NCBI RefSeq assembly: GCF_900099655.1 | Contig: NZ_FNDC01000002.1 | Span: forward strand, 186,001 to 250,000 | Direction of reading: 5' to 3' | DNA: 64,000 nt | From: Planococcus glaciei | Lineage (GTDB): Bacteria; Bacillota; Bacilli; Bacillales_A; Planococcaceae | Shown: positions 23,630-32,853 of the stretch, piece after piece | Layout of the letters: each line of letters opens with the position of its first letter | Position numbering within the stretch: position 1 is the first letter of the stretch | Notes under the pieces: model-generated | What the model was told of the DNA's origin: nothing | Seen by the model: the letters and a program-made list of their open reading frames with translations, nothing else | The model's database searches: none | Program-made: the position numbers and the translations under genes

Positions 23630-24675
23630 TACTCTTTCCGGAAAACCCAGGTGCGCTGGACGACAAAGCCGAAAAGAAACAGCACGGTATCGACGAACAC
23701 TTTCAGGATGATTTCTCCACGCCCGAGCCACTCGGCGTACAAGAAATGGACAGATCCGGCGGACATCATCATGATGAACGCAGCCAGAATATAGTAGCGG
23801 ATAAAGGATTTTCTTGATCCTTGGCCGAAAACCTTGTTGCGGTTCACATAATAATTGAATAAAGAAGACAAAATCCGGGCGGCAACTGTTGCGAAAATGA
23901 TGAACAGCTGGGGTTCTTCGCTGCGCCATAATTGGATAAACAGCCAGTAAAGGCCAATGTCGAGTGCAAAAGAAGCGCCTCCGGACAAACCGTATAATAA
24001 AAAGATTTTATAGACATGATAAGAGTCGCGGAGCGGGTGGAAATGGGAAGACTTGTTTTTTTCCAGATACACCGTTTCAATCGGCACTTCAGCGAGCGGG
24101 ATTTTTTTGCTGCGCAGGGCAGCGAGCATGTTCATTTCGTATTCAAAGCGCTCCCCGACAACGCTCAATAAATGAGGAAGATGCCGGACCGGGATGCCGC
24201 GAAGGCCTGTTTGGGTATCCGTCAACATGGCACCGGTGGAGAGGCGGAACAATAGGCGCGTGAACCGGTTGCCGAAACGGCTGCGGAACGGAACGTCCTT
24301 TTGCTTGAAATCTCTGGCGCCCAGCACCACGTGGTCCGGAGCTTCCGCCATTTTCCGGGCGATTTTCAACATGTCCGAAACCAGATGCTGGCCATCGGCA
24401 TCGACCGTAATGACGCCGTCGAAAGGGAGTTTTTGATTAAGTATGTAATGGAAAGCCGTTTTTAAGGCGCGCCCTTTGCCTTGGTTGACGGCATGGCGAA
24501 GCACCGCCACTTCCGGAACCGGAGAAAGCGATTCGAAAAAATCGGCATATTGAGGGCCGCTGCCATCATCGACCACAATGATTTGCTGAAACCCTGCCGC
24601 CAGTATTTGCTGAATCAAAGATTCGCATTTATGGTCCGGCTTATACGCCGGAATAATGACCGCAAACTGTTTCAC
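23629..24675 (-). CDS. family 2 glycosyltransferase fused to a GtrA-like membrane domain
   Basis: 348 aa. Residues 1-215 form a GT-A fold of the dolichyl/polyprenyl-phosphate sugar synthase type: VIIPAYKP, IIVVDDGSG, the DADGQH metal motif and TDTQTGLRGI. Residues about 225-345 form a four-helix GtrA/DPMS-like domain (YGLSGGASFALDIGLYWLF; FNYYVNRNKVFGQ). It probably makes a lipid-linked sugar and flips or passes it on for wall or teichoic glycosylation. GTG start after AAAGGAGG. Monocistronic, convergent with the upstream element. Confidence 0.9.
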   Translation of the reverse strand: MKQFAVIIPAYKPDHKCESLIQQILAAGFQQIIVVDDGSGPQYADFFESLSPVPEVAVLRHAVNQGKGRALKTAFHYILNQKLPFDGVITVDADGQHLVSDMLKIARKMAEAPDHVVLGARDFKQKDVPFRSRFGNRFTRLLFRLSTGAMLTDTQTGLRGIPVRHLPHLLSVVGERFEYEMNMLAALRSKKIPLAEVPIETVYLEKNKSSHFHPLRDSYHVYKIFLLYGLSGGASFALDIGLYWLFIQLWRSEEPQLFIIFATVAARILSSLFNYYVNRNKVFGQGSRKSFIRYYILAAFIMMMSAGSVHFLYAEWLGRGEIILKVFVDTVLFLFGFVVQRTWVFRKE

Positions 24676-24911
24676 AGAAGACCTCCTTTCAATTTCTGGG
24701 AAAGCAGAAACAGTAAGTAAAACTGCTGTTGTGAAATTGCAAATGGTAAAAAGGATGACTAAAGAAATTTTCTATGTCCAAATGCTTACTTTAAACCTAC
24801 CCTCTTTCGCTGACTCTAGAACCCATCTTAAGAAATTCTTCAGAAAACCTCTTACTAATCGTTAAGATTTGCCTTTTATACTGAAGACAAGATGAAGAAG
24901 GAGGCAGAGCG

Positions 24912-25610
24912 ATGATTAACATTAAAAATTTAGAGCATACCTTTGCGATTGGCAAAAAGGGGGAAGAACGGCGGATTCCTGTCTTAAAAGGAATCACGCT
25001 TGAGGTCAAACAAGGGGAAATCGTGGCGATTCTTGGGAAAAGCGGATCCGGGAAATCCACCTTGTTGAATATTCTTGCCGGTTTTATGGCGCCGGAATCC
25101 GGTTCGGTAAAAGTGAATGGCCAGGAAACATCCGCGCTTACAGAAGCCGATTCAGCGGCCTTCCGTTTAGCGAATTTCGGTTTCATCTTTCAGAACTTCC
25201 AGTTGATGCCCGGCCTGACGGCATTTGAAAATGTGGAGCTGCCGCTGAAAATCAAAGGGCTCAGTTCCGGCGAGAGAAAAGTGCTCGTTGAAGAAATGAT
25301 GAGAAAAGTCGGCCTGACCGAAGTGGCGGAACACTATCCGAGCGAACTTTCCGGCGGCCAGCAGCAACGGGTCAGCATCGCGCGTGCACTGGTGACGAAC
25401 CCGCCGGTTTTATTGGCGGATGAACCTACCGGCAGCCTCGATTCGGAAACGGAACAAGAGATTCTACAGCTGATCCAAGCGCTGAATAGCACACTCGGAT
25501 TGACGTTTGTCATCATCACGCATGACGAAGAAGTGGCGAATGTCGCCCATCGGCAATACCGTCTTCATGACGGGGAATTGATGAAAGGAGAAAAGCGCCA
25601 TGCAGTTTAA
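24912..25610 (+). CDS. ABC transporter ATP-binding protein, MacB/LolD type
   Basis: 232 aa: Walker [11 protein letters not shown]-loop [20 protein letters not shown], signature [15 protein letters not shown], Walker [14 protein letters not shown]-loop IITHDEEVA. It pairs with the FtsX-type permease at 25600. MacB-like pairs drive mechanotransmission or export of peptides and lipids from the membrane, not import. GAAGGAGGCAGAGCG precedes ATG. Probable -10 TATACT at 24877-24882. Confidence 0.92.
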   Translation: MINIKNLEHTFAIGKKGEERRIPVLKGITLEVKQGEIVAILGKSGSGKSTLLNILAGFMAPESGSVKVNGQETSALTEADSAAFRLANFGFIFQNFQLMPGLTAFENVELPLKIKGLSSGERKVLVEEMMRKVGLTEVAEHYPSELSGGQQQRVSIARALVTNPPVLLADEPTGSLDSETEQEILQLIQALNSTLGLTFVIITHDEEVANVAHRQYRLHDGELMKGEKRHAV

Positions 25611-26871
25611 AGACCAAGTGGATTTTATCCGCCAACATATGAAACGCAACAAACTCCGGGTGACTACTACAATTCTCGCTGCCATGATGGGCTGTGCATT
25701 CTTAATCGTTTTAGCATCCGTCGGTTTCGGGCTTCACAAAACCATTACGGATGATGTACTCGATAACCGGAAAGTGACAGAAATCGAAGTACCGTCGAAA
25801 GTGGAGAGCGAAGAAAAAATCACGCCGGCAGAAGTTCAGACGATGCGCAATATACCGCATGTCGAGGCTGTCGTAGAACGCTCGGGAGTGGCCGCGGAGG
25901 CAATGGCGAAAATCGGGGCGCGCAGTGGGTATGTCAATCCGATTCTGTCGGATTTAAAAGAAGAACAAAAAGCAGGGCTTGCTCTTTCTGAAGGCGCCAT
26001 GCCAAAAAAGGCAGAAGAAGTGGTTGTCGGGTACCATTTTGCCAAAGCGCTGCTGACGGATGAGGAACGGGAAGCTTCGGAAGAGCAGCAAAGCGAGAAT
26101 GGCTTTGCCGGCAGCCTGATCGGGCAGACTTTCGAGCTGGAACTGACGCCTTATGAAGGAGAAGCCGAACCCGCGAGCTGGAGCTTTACTGTAGCCGGTG
26201 TTTTGGAAGAACCGGCAAAAGATTGGATGAGCGACGGTTCAGTTTATCTGGACGATTCATGGGCAGCTGCCTTTAATGAAAAGCTTGGAACCGGTGAGGA
26301 AAGCAAATCCATTTCGGTTTATGCTGACGGCCTTCCGTCTGTTGGAGCCATCTCGGAAGCGCTGAAAGACGATGGCTATTACGTCTATTCCGTAACAGAA
26401 GAACTCGGTTCGATGAATATGTTTTTCACGGCACTGAAAGCCGGGTTAATTTTTGTGGGAACGATTGCTGTCTTGATTGCTTCAATCGGCATTTTTAATA
26501 CGATGACGATGGCCGTGACGGAGCGGACGCGGGAAATCGGCGTCATGAAAGCCATTGGCGCCCAGCCGAAATTGGTCCAGAAGCTGTTCCTGATGGAAAG
26601 TGCCGCAATCGGAATCATTGGAACCGGAATTGCTGTTGTCCTTTCTTACGCAATCAGTATGCTGGCAAACTGGCTTGTGCCCATCATTATCAAAAGTTCC
26701 CTCGGGGAACAGGACAGCGAAGGCTTCGATATGGTCATTTCCTTGATTCCCTGGCAGCTGGTGGTCATTGCTTCTATCATCAGCATCGGTGTAGCGATGG
26801 TGTCCGGCTGGCGGCCGGCGCGAAAAGCGACGCAGATTGACGTAATTCAGGCACTGCGGCAGGAATTGTAA
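25600..26871 (+). CDS. FtsX/MacB-type ABC permease
   Basis: 423 aa with one N-terminal TM (about 20-45), an extracytoplasmic domain (about 50-270, acidic) and three C-terminal TM helices within an FtsX domain. The motif IASIGIFNTMTMAVTERTREIG is followed by GVMKAIGA. The C-terminus is SGWRPARKATQIDVIQALR. It overlaps the ATPase gene by 11 bp and starts at ATG after AAAGGAG, so the two are one unit. Substrate not deducible; no two-component genes adjoin it. Confidence 0.9.
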   Translation: MQFKDQVDFIRQHMKRNKLRVTTTILAAMMGCAFLIVLASVGFGLHKTITDDVLDNRKVTEIEVPSKVESEEKITPAEVQTMRNIPHVEAVVERSGVAAEAMAKIGARSGYVNPILSDLKEEQKAGLALSEGAMPKKAEEVVVGYHFAKALLTDEEREASEEQQSENGFAGSLIGQTFELELTPYEGEAEPASWSFTVAGVLEEPAKDWMSDGSVYLDDSWAAAFNEKLGTGEESKSISVYADGLPSVGAISEALKDDGYYVYSVTEELGSMNMFFTALKAGLIFVGTIAVLIASIGIFNTMTMAVTERTREIGVMKAIGAQPKLVQKLFLMESAAIGIIGTGIAVVLSYAISMLANWLVPIIIKSSLGEQDSEGFDMVISLIPWQLVVIASIISIGVAMVSGWRPARKATQIDVIQALRQEL

Positions 26872-26876
26872 AAACT

Positions 26877-26917
26877 AAAAAACGGTCCGGTTCGTTGTGA
26901 ACCAGGCCGTTTTTTCT
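26877..26917 (+). terminator. bidirectional terminator between convergent genes
   Basis: AAAACGGTCCGGTTC-gttgt-GAACCAGGCCGTTTT with one bulge; A-run and T-run on the two sides. Confidence 0.8.
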
Positions 26918-26919
26918 AT

Positions 26920-27474
26920 TTATTGCATGACATCTTCCGGCCGGTAGCCCCGCTTCAACTCGTCGATCGACAAACCGAACGTCATTTCCAAATGCGGATA
27001 ATCCTTAAAGCGCTGCCAGTCGCCGCCCCATTGAAACCCAAGTTCTTTTCCGATGGCGGCCACTTCAAACCAGTCAGCTTTGCCGTTCTTGTTGTCATCG
27101 CGCGCCGTGTCCCACACCACTTCGCCGTTGCTGAGCTTCAACGCAAAATCGATGGCCAATCCGTAGTTGTGATAGGAATCTCCGCCGCGTGCATAAGTCA
27201 CCACGTTGCCGGCGGTGCTTCTTCCTTTTGCATGCAAGCCGTTTTGCTCATCCGCTGACCGGAAACCGTCTGTAATGAGGACCTGTATGCCAATGGCCGC
27301 TGCTTGTGCAATCAGCTCTTCGCTTTTTTCCTCCACGACCGGATGCAGGCCGGAAGGAGCAGCACGCTGCTGCAGCTCTTCGCGGAATGCCAATTCGTTT
27401 TGAATCCATATGAAGAAAAAACCGCCGAGTACCAATAAAAAAAGAATCGAAAAAGCGGTTTTAAACTTTTTCAA
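26920..27474 (-). CDS. M15 family peptidoglycan peptidase (CwlK / D-Ala-D-Ala carboxypeptidase type)
   Basis: 184 aa. An N-terminal signal or anchor helix (8-24) precedes a VanY/CwlK-like domain: GFRSADEQNGL, the zinc-binding SYHNYGLAIDF (H102, D109) and the third ligand in PHLEMTFG (H161). The DNKNGKADW insert (127-135) resembles a Ca-binding loop and is also seen in CwlK-type L-Ala-D-Glu endopeptidases (family knowledge). Probable role: wall peptide cleavage outside the membrane. Start ATG 27474 follows GAGGTG. Convergent with the ABC operon. Confidence 0.88.
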   Translation of the reverse strand: MKKFKTAFSILFLLVLGGFFFIWIQNELAFREELQQRAAPSGLHPVVEEKSEELIAQAAAIGIQVLITDGFRSADEQNGLHAKGRSTAGNVVTYARGGDSYHNYGLAIDFALKLSNGEVVWDTARDDNKNGKADWFEVAAIGKELGFQWGGDWQRFKDYPHLEMTFGLSIDELKRGYRPEDVMQ

Positions 27475-27576
27475 ATTGTTTCACCTCATTGCCTTTAGTT
27501 TATCAAAAATCGTCGAAAGAGTATCGTGCAGAAGTTTTTGATAGGATAGAAGAAAGAATAGAAAGGGGATTGAATA

Positions 27577-28308
27577 ATGGTTATTGAATTGATGAAGTCT
27601 CACGCATCTGTGCGTGATTACAAAGAAAAGCAGCTGACGCGGGAAGAAGTCAGCGAATTGGTGGCGGCAGCACAGCATGCCGCATCGTCACACTTTGTGC
27701 AGGCCTACTCGATTGTCTGGGTGACAGATCCCGAGAAACGCAAACAACTTGGGGAATTGTCCCGCAATGCGCAGCAAATGGAAGGCGCAGGGGCGGTATT
27801 TTTGATGTGCGCCGATTACAACCGCTTAAAGCATGCCGGTGACATGCAAGGCGAAGCCATTTCGTTCGACCATGCGGAAAATTTGATTGTCGCTGTAACG
27901 GACGTCGGCCTGCTGGCCCAAAACCTGGCGCTTGCTGCCGAGTCAAAAGGCTACGGCATTTGCTATATCGGCGGGGTGCGCAACAATATGGAAGCGATCA
28001 GTGACTTGGTCGGCTTGCCGGAAGGCGTTTTCCCGGTGTACGGCTTGACGGTCGGCGTGCCGAACGAATCCAACGAAGTGAAACCGCGTTTGCCGGTCGA
28101 AGCCATTTTGCACGAAAATGCCTACGATGAAGCCAAATACAAAACCTTGCTTCCGGAATACGATGAAACAATCCAGCGCTATTATCAAGAACGCAGCACA
28201 AACCAGAAAGTTGCGACGTGGACGCAGCAAATGGCGACATTCCTCAGAAAACCACGCCGCCCGGATCTCAAAGGCGTGCTGGCGAAAAAAGGGTATTTGT
28301 TTAAATAA
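27577..28308 (+). CDS. nfsA: oxygen-insensitive NADPH nitroreductase / flavin reductase (NfsA/NfrA type)
   Basis: 243 aa FMN-binding nitroreductase-fold homodimer. The SHASVRDYKEKQLTREEV N-terminus, AAQHAASSHFVQAYS (FMN contact region), YGICYIGGVRNNMEAI and VFPVYGLTVGVPNE are typical, with a Lys/Arg-rich C-terminal tail (LRKPRRPDLKGVLAKKGYLFK) wrapping the partner. It reduces quinones and nitro-aromatics and may recycle flavin. GAAAGGGG precedes ATG. The oxidoreductase gene follows after about 20 bp. Confidence 0.92.
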   Translation: MVIELMKSHASVRDYKEKQLTREEVSELVAAAQHAASSHFVQAYSIVWVTDPEKRKQLGELSRNAQQMEGAGAVFLMCADYNRLKHAGDMQGEAISFDHAENLIVAVTDVGLLAQNLALAAESKGYGICYIGGVRNNMEAISDLVGLPEGVFPVYGLTVGVPNESNEVKPRLPVEAILHENAYDEAKYKTLLPEYDETIQRYYQERSTNQKVATWTQQMATFLRKPRRPDLKGVLAKKGYLFK

Positions 28309-28330
28309 AAACGGGAGAAGGGGAATGATG

Positions 28331-28945
28331 ATGAAAATCGCGATTTTTGGTGCTACGGGACGCGTCGGCGAACAAATCCTGAAACGGGCACTGGCAGATG
28401 GCCACCAAGTGAAAGCGCTGGTGCGTACGCCGAAACTGGAGGAACATCCGAATCTGGAGATCATCATAGGAAACATCCGGAAAGCGGAAGACGTTGAGCA
28501 GACGCTCCAAGGCGTTGATGCGGTATTCAGTGCCATTGGTACGGATCGGACGACGACGCTTTCTGAAGCGATGCCGCTCATTATCGGAGCAATGAAAAAC
28601 GAAGGCATCCGGCGCATCATTACCATCGGCACAGCAGGCATTTTGAACAGCCGGCTGACCCCGGGTGCGCTTCGTTACCAAGGCGGGGACTCCAACCGCA
28701 AACTGACATTTGCTGCCGAAGAACATGAAACGGTGTTCCGTCTGCTGGAAGCGATTGACCTGGATTGGACCATTGTCTGCCCGACTTATTTGCCGGATGG
28801 CGAAGCGCGCGGCGGCTGCCGGTCAGAAAAAGACTTCTTGCCGGAAGGCGGCAAGGAAATCACGGTCGGCGACACGGCTGAATTTGCCTATGGTCAACTG
28901 GAGAACTCTGAATTTCTAAAATCGCGTGTAGGGATTTCCTATTGA
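28331..28945 (+). CDS. NAD(P)-binding oxidoreductase (NmrA / atypical SDR)
   Basis: 204 aa Rossmann protein: GATGRVGEQILKRAL (7-21) is the dinucleotide loop. VKALVRTPKLEEHPN, VEQTLQGVDAVFSAIGTDR and WTIVCPTYLPDG are NmrA-like, close to flavin/biliverdin reductase-like SDRs. Of the ATGs at 28325, 28328 and 28331, the last is best spaced from GAAGGGG. It is 22 bp after nfsA and overlaps the hydrolase gene by 4 bp, so the three form an operon. Substrate unknown. Confidence 0.87.
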   Translation: MKIAIFGATGRVGEQILKRALADGHQVKALVRTPKLEEHPNLEIIIGNIRKAEDVEQTLQGVDAVFSAIGTDRTTTLSEAMPLIIGAMKNEGIRRIITIGTAGILNSRLTPGALRYQGGDSNRKLTFAAEEHETVFRLLEAIDLDWTIVCPTYLPDGEARGGCRSEKDFLPEGGKEITVGDTAEFAYGQLENSEFLKSRVGISY

Positions 28946-29685
28946 GTGTGAAAAAAAGCGCAGCTAAAAAATGGAGCATCCGAATTGTACTGGGGATTGG
29001 TGCACTGGCTGCTTTGGCCATTATCGCTTTTATCGTCTATGCGCAGTTCGATTATGGGCCAAGTGAAACGTTGGCGGAACAAGTCGACCTTGGTGCAGTA
29101 AAACGCGATGACCACGGCCTTGTCTTCCTTCCGGAAAATCCGAATGGCCAAGGACTCATTCTCTATCAAGGAGCAAAAGTGGAAGCGGAAGCTTATGCGT
29201 ATCTTGGCGAGAAATTAAGCGAACAAGGCTATACGGTTTCAATCCCGCAACTGCCATTGAAGTTTGGCATCTTCGGTGTTAACAAAGCGGAAGCCGTGAT
29301 TGAAGATTATCCTGAAATCACTGCTTGGTTCATCGGCGGGCATTCGCTTGGAGGAGTCGCTGCAGCCATGTATGCCGAAGAGCATCAGGATGAGCTGGCT
29401 GGCTTATTCTTCCTGGGCTCTTACCCTGCAGGTGATTTTGCGGCAAGCGAACTGCCGATGCTGTCGATTTACGGAGAAAACGATGGCCTGACCTTGCTGG
29501 AAGACATCGAGAATAACCGCGTGCTGTTTTCAGCCAATAGCGAATTTGTCGAAATTCAAGGCGGCAACCACGCGCAGTTTGGAATATACGGAGAGCAAAA
29601 AGGCGACAACCCGGCGGATATTTCCCCGCTAGAACAACAAGATCTCATTGTGGAAGCATTGCTTAAATGGATGAAGGATAACTAA
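28942..29685 (+). CDS. membrane-anchored alpha/beta hydrolase
   Basis: 247 aa. An N-terminal TM (12-35) is followed by an alpha/beta-hydrolase core of the PF12695 type. The nucleophile elbow is GGHSLGG (about 132-138), the acid is probably in YGENDGLT and the His in IQGGNHAQFG, so the triad is intact. It lies outside the membrane or at its face. Start TTG 28942 overlaps the preceding TGA (TTGA); GTG 28948 is an alternative. Last gene of the nfsA operon. Substrate unknown. Confidence 0.86.
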   Translation: MSVKKSAAKKWSIRIVLGIGALAALAIIAFIVYAQFDYGPSETLAEQVDLGAVKRDDHGLVFLPENPNGQGLILYQGAKVEAEAYAYLGEKLSEQGYTVSIPQLPLKFGIFGVNKAEAVIEDYPEITAWFIGGHSLGGVAAAMYAEEHQDELAGLFFLGSYPAGDFAASELPMLSIYGENDGLTLLEDIENNRVLFSANSEFVEIQGGNHAQFGIYGEQKGDNPADISPLEQQDLIVEALLKWMKDN

Positions 29686-29735
29686 GGAGGGGATCGGGCA
29701 GTCGTATTACTGGCTTCCGGGTCCTCTTTTTTCTG
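29686..29735 (+). terminator. rho-independent terminator
   Basis: GAGGGGATCGGGCAGT-N6-ACTGGCTTCCGGGTCCTC, an imperfect long stem, then TTTTTT. It starts at the stop codon. Confidence 0.7.
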
Positions 29736-29769
29736 TTTGCGTTTAATGGATGATGTCGAAGTTTGATGT

Positions 29770-29874
29770 TACGAGCAGCTTGAAGGGTGATACGAGCAAC
29801 TCGGGGCTAAATACGAGCAACTTCGAATCGCTTACGAGCAACTTCGACTCGTTTACGAGCAACTCCCCTAAAAA
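29770..29874. repeat. 21-bp-period TACGAGC array
   Basis: Five TACGAGC cores at 29770, 29791, 29812, 29833 and 29854, each exactly 21 bp apart, mostly followed by AACT. It lies between two convergent terminators. A plus-strand open frame over it encodes only a seven-residue repeat and is not a gene. Confidence 0.88.
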
Positions 29875-29878
29875 CAGC

Positions 29879-29917
29879 AAAAAGACGGCACAAGCAGCAA
29901 AGCTTGCGCCGTCTTTT
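29879..29917 (-). terminator. terminator of the ABC-2 operon
   Basis: AAAAAGACGGC-N-CAAGC...GCTTG-N-GCCGTCTTTTT hairpin, active on the minus strand and on the plus strand. Confidence 0.85.
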
Positions 29918-29925
29918 TCTATGCT

Positions 29926-30870
29926 TCACGCCATAACATCGCGCGATACAAACACCGAATAGCTAATCGCCATAAAGACCGCAAAGTAAGCGGCGAGAAC
30001 AACCAGCGACAAGGTCATGGTAATGCCGGTAACTGGCATGAAGCCGGTATAGTATTGGGTAAGATCGGTGTGGGTGAATAAATAGTATTTGACGATTTCA
30101 TAGCGGCTCAATAAGAATACGCCTTGAATGCCGGTAAACATCAGGAAAATCGACAGCCCGATGGCAAACGAACTGGACCGCAGCACCGTTCCGAGCATAA
30201 ACGCGAAGGTGCCGATAATCCAGACGCTGGCGAAACTGAGAGCAGCTAGCTTGAATGCTTCCAGCCAGTAGGAACCGGCGGCCACTTCACTGCCATTCCA
30301 GGTCAGAAAGCTCCCTTCTCCGATGCCAAAAAACAGCAGACCGGCTAGCGCCGAAAACAGTACGGTCAGTACAGCAAAGAGAATGGCAAAAACCAGCACC
30401 GTGATGTATTTGGAGGTCAGGATTTTCCAGCGTTTTACCGGACGCGTCAGCAGCATCTTGATGGTCCCTTGGGAATATTCAGAAGCGACGATGCCTGCCG
30501 CCACAACGACAGTAAACAACGTAACAATCGACATCAGCATATAAGAGTCGAGCACTTGCTGCTGCATGCTGGTGTATTCAAAAGGCGCGACTTTATTTTC
30601 GAGGCGGTATTCAGCAATCGCCACCCGCCCTTCGTAGAACTCTTTTTGAGCAGGACTGAGTCCGGAAGTGCCCAGCATGGACTGATTGAATTCGCGTTCT
30701 GCCGAAACAACGTCCTGCCAGGTTTCCTGGATATTGGCATTGGAAACGGAATTATTCCATTTCGTGATGCCGGCCGATCCGAATATGAGAAGGGCCAGCA
30801 AAATGACCATGATCCAAGTGGGCTTTCTGCTCCAGAGTTTCATCCATTCATTTTGAAGGAGTTTGTGCAA
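29926..30870 (-). CDS. ABC-2 type permease
   Basis: 314 aa with six TM helices: TM1 at about 18-38, then a long external loop with coil-like residues, and TM2-6 between about 110 and 310. MLLTRPVKRWKILTSKYITV is the ABC-2 gating/coupling segment. Start TTG 30870 has GGGAGG 8 nt upstream, so the gene overlaps the ATPase gene by 23 bp. This pair resembles Bacillus multidrug/bacteriocin-type ABC-2 exporters. Substrate unknown. Confidence 0.88.
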   Translation of the reverse strand: MHKLLQNEWMKLWSRKPTWIMVILLALLIFGSAGITKWNNSVSNANIQETWQDVVSAEREFNQSMLGTSGLSPAQKEFYEGRVAIAEYRLENKVAPFEYTSMQQQVLDSYMLMSIVTLFTVVVAAGIVASEYSQGTIKMLLTRPVKRWKILTSKYITVLVFAILFAVLTVLFSALAGLLFFGIGEGSFLTWNGSEVAAGSYWLEAFKLAALSFASVWIIGTFAFMLGTVLRSSSFAIGLSIFLMFTGIQGVFLLSRYEIVKYYLFTHTDLTQYYTGFMPVTGITMTLSLVVLAAYFAVFMAISYSVFVSRDVMA

Positions 30871-31771
30871 TTTGGCCGCCTCCCGTCATTTCCAGGAACT
30901 GATCTTCCAGTGTGGCATGGAACGGGTGGACGGCATAAATTTTGACTCCGGCCGCCACCAAGAGCTTTATGGCTCCCGGAATATGTTCGGCTTCCGTATC
31001 GATCAGGCAGCCGTCTTCCTGATAAGTGATGGGAAACCCGGCTCCGTACAACACTTCATAAGCTGTCTCCAACGGTTTGGCTTGAATATAATAGCGGGAT
31101 TGCTCTTCATCGTGGACGCCGATAATATCGACCAATTCACCGTTCTGGATAACGGCAAAACGGTCACACAGCAATTCGACTTCCGACAGCAAATGGCTGG
31201 AGACAAAGACTGCGACGCCGTCTTCCTGTGCTGCCCGCTGGAGATACATCCGGAATTCGCGGATGCCGGCCGGATCCAAGCCATTTGTCGGTTCATCCAA
31301 AATCAAAAAATGAGGTTTGTGCAGCAAAGCTTGGGCAAGGCCAAGGCGCTGCCGCATGCCGAGCGAATAGGCACTGACTTTTTCGTGGATCCGGTTCTGC
31401 AAGCCGACCAGCTGCACCACTTCATGGATGCGCTGTTTTGAAACGCCTTTGTGCATACGGGAAAAATGCAGCAAGTTCTTATAGCCGGACATGAATTTGT
31501 ACATCTCCGGATTTTCCACAATCACGCCAACTTTTTGGATGCTTTCTTCAAAATCTTTCAGAACCGATTGGCCTTCAATCAGGACATCGCCTTCGGTTGG
31601 ACGCATCAAGCCGACCATCATCCGGATGGTTGTCGTTTTTCCGGCGCCGTTCGGACCCAGAAACCCCGTGATTTGGCCTCTGTATAAATCAAGGTTCAAT
31701 CCTTTGATGATTTTCTTTCTGCCAATCGTCTTTGACAAATTACGGATTTGCACAATCGGTTTCTCGTTCAT
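30848..31771 (-). CDS. ABC-2 type transporter ATP-binding protein
   Basis: About 307 aa. ATPase core (1-225): Walker A GPNGAGKTTT, Q-loop/VIVENPEMYKFMSGYKNL, signature SLGMRQRLGLAQALL (SLGM variant of LSGG, normal for this class), Walker B FLILDEPTNGLDP, switch SSHLLSE. The C-terminal part (about 235-305) is the regulatory extension. ATG 31771 follows AAGGTGGG; the in-frame ATG 30 bp upstream has no site. First gene of the operon with the permease. Confidence 0.9.
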   Translation of the reverse strand: MNEKPIVQIRNLSKTIGRKKIIKGLNLDLYRGQITGFLGPNGAGKTTTIRMMVGLMRPTEGDVLIEGQSVLKDFEESIQKVGVIVENPEMYKFMSGYKNLLHFSRMHKGVSKQRIHEVVQLVGLQNRIHEKVSAYSLGMRQRLGLAQALLHKPHFLILDEPTNGLDPAGIREFRMYLQRAAQEDGVAVFVSSHLLSEVELLCDRFAVIQNGELVDIIGVHDEEQSRYYIQAKPLETAYEVLYGAGFPITYQEDGCLIDTEAEHIPGAIKLLVAAGVKIYAVHPFHATLEDQFLEMTGGGQIAQTPSK

Positions 31772-31942
31772 CGTTCCCACCTTCTTCCGCTGGATTGGCA
31801 TTCGAATGTATCTTTATTAGTAGTAATGGCTTAATTATAATGAAATTTAAAAATTCTGAATACTGTTTAACGAATAAAAAAGCATATTGTTGTGAAAATA
31901 AGGGAATATGAAGGGCACAATAAAGAATCAGGAGGAATGGCC

Positions 31943-32362
31943 ATGAAACAATTTGAAGATAAAGAGCAAGTGCTGTTAGCATATTATGTGCAATATTACC
32001 GAGGAGCTGAAACAGGAGAAGTAAAGACTTTGCATCAGCGTCTTAAGGAAGGAATTGGAAGTGAGCGCTATGAAAAAGCGATGGCCGCACTGCAGGAAGA
32101 AGGCCTAGTCAACGGGATGGAGCAAGTGGAACAAGCAGAAAAAGAAGGCGCACCTGTACCGATGGCAACAAATGAAGGCATGCTGTACATCAACGATACG
32201 CTGAACCTGCAATCGTACACGGTGGAAGAACATCAACTGGATTATTTGGAAAACAATTTAAAGACAAGCAACCTGGAGTTCACTTTGGAACCGGTCAAAG
32301 CTTATGTGGAGGAGTCGATCCGTAAAGAAGCAGAAGACGAGCCGAATTCCAACCGGCCATAA
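31943..32362 (+). CDS. hypothetical protein
   Basis: 139 aa, soluble and acidic (rich in Glu). The N-terminal 75 residues (EQVLLAYYVQYYRGAETGEVKTLHQRLKEGIGSERYEKAMAALQEEGLV... type) look like a winged-helix or coiled fold. The middle (MLYINDTLNLQSYTVEEHQLDYLENNL) is distinctive but not recognised by me. ATG 31943 is preceded by AGGAGGA by 6 nt. Divergent from the ABC-2 operon; no partner. Confidence 0.78.
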   Translation: MKQFEDKEQVLLAYYVQYYRGAETGEVKTLHQRLKEGIGSERYEKAMAALQEEGLVNGMEQVEQAEKEGAPVPMATNEGMLYINDTLNLQSYTVEEHQLDYLENNLKTSNLEFTLEPVKAYVEESIRKEAEDEPNSNRP

Positions 32363-32388
32363 ACCCCTGCTAATTGAATTTTAATCAG

Positions 32389-32418
32389 CAATAGCGCCTT
32401 CTTGTTGGGGTGCTATTT
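32389..32418 (+). terminator. weak terminator-like hairpin
   Basis: AATAGCGCC-ttcttgtt-GGGGTGCTATT, imperfect stem and few Ts. An additional TGCTAATT...AATCAGCA stem lies just upstream. Confidence 0.45.
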
Positions 32419-32558
32419 CTAATGGTCCGCTTCGGGAAAAATGTGTACATTTTGAAACGCTGAAGCACATCTAGATGTTAAGAACGTGTGAAAAGAGTAA
32501 TTTTTTCTTTCTATTTTGTCCCGATTGCGTATAATGCATATATCGGGGGAGTGATAGA

Positions 32559-32798
32559 ATGAATCGTTATACAATTGAAGAAATCAAAGAACAAAACAGC
32601 AAATCTGCTAAAGCCATTGGTTTTTTATTCGCTGCGATTGCCGTTTCACTCGTTTGGGGATTTTTACAAGATTCGCTTCCGGCGTTTCTTCTGGCAGGGG
32701 TATTCAGCTTAATCATGTTTGCTGAAACACGCGAATACAAAAAAAGTTATCAAATTGAGCTGGAAGCAGCAAAACTTGAAGACGATCAAGTTTCTTGA
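32559..32798 (+). CDS. small two-helix membrane protein
   Basis: 79 aa. Two hydrophobic segments, IGFLFAAIAVSLVWGFL and FLLAGVFSLIMFA (about 20-55), are joined by the short QDSLPA turn, with charged ends. No family recognised. ATG follows GGGGGAGTGATAGA; TATAAT at 32530-32535 is a likely -10. It ends just before a terminator shared with the convergent gene. Confidence 0.75.
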   Translation: MNRYTIEEIKEQNSKSAKAIGFLFAAIAVSLVWGFLQDSLPAFLLAGVFSLIMFAETREYKKSYQIELEAAKLEDDQVS

Positions 32799-32808
32799 TG
32801 AACATATG

Positions 32809-32848
32809 CAAAAGCCCGCTATCCTCAAATGAGGCCAGCGGGCTTTTT
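32809..32848 (+). terminator. bidirectional terminator
   Basis: AAAAGCCCGCT-N-TCCTC-aaat-GAGG-N-AGCGGGCTTTTT, strong stem with A and T runs. Confidence 0.88.
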
Positions 32849-32853
32849 GCGTA

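Noticed and set aside
24841..24911. BceR-type operator before the MacB-like ABC genes
   Set aside because: Only a weak CTTA-N7-TTAAG resemblance and no linked two-component genes.
27943..28641. 232-codon minus-strand frame
   Set aside because: Antisense to nfsA and the NmrA-like gene, both with clear motifs.
29750..29962. 70-codon plus-strand frame with repeats of the SNF type
   Set aside because: Translation of the TACGAGC array; open only because 21 is a multiple of three.
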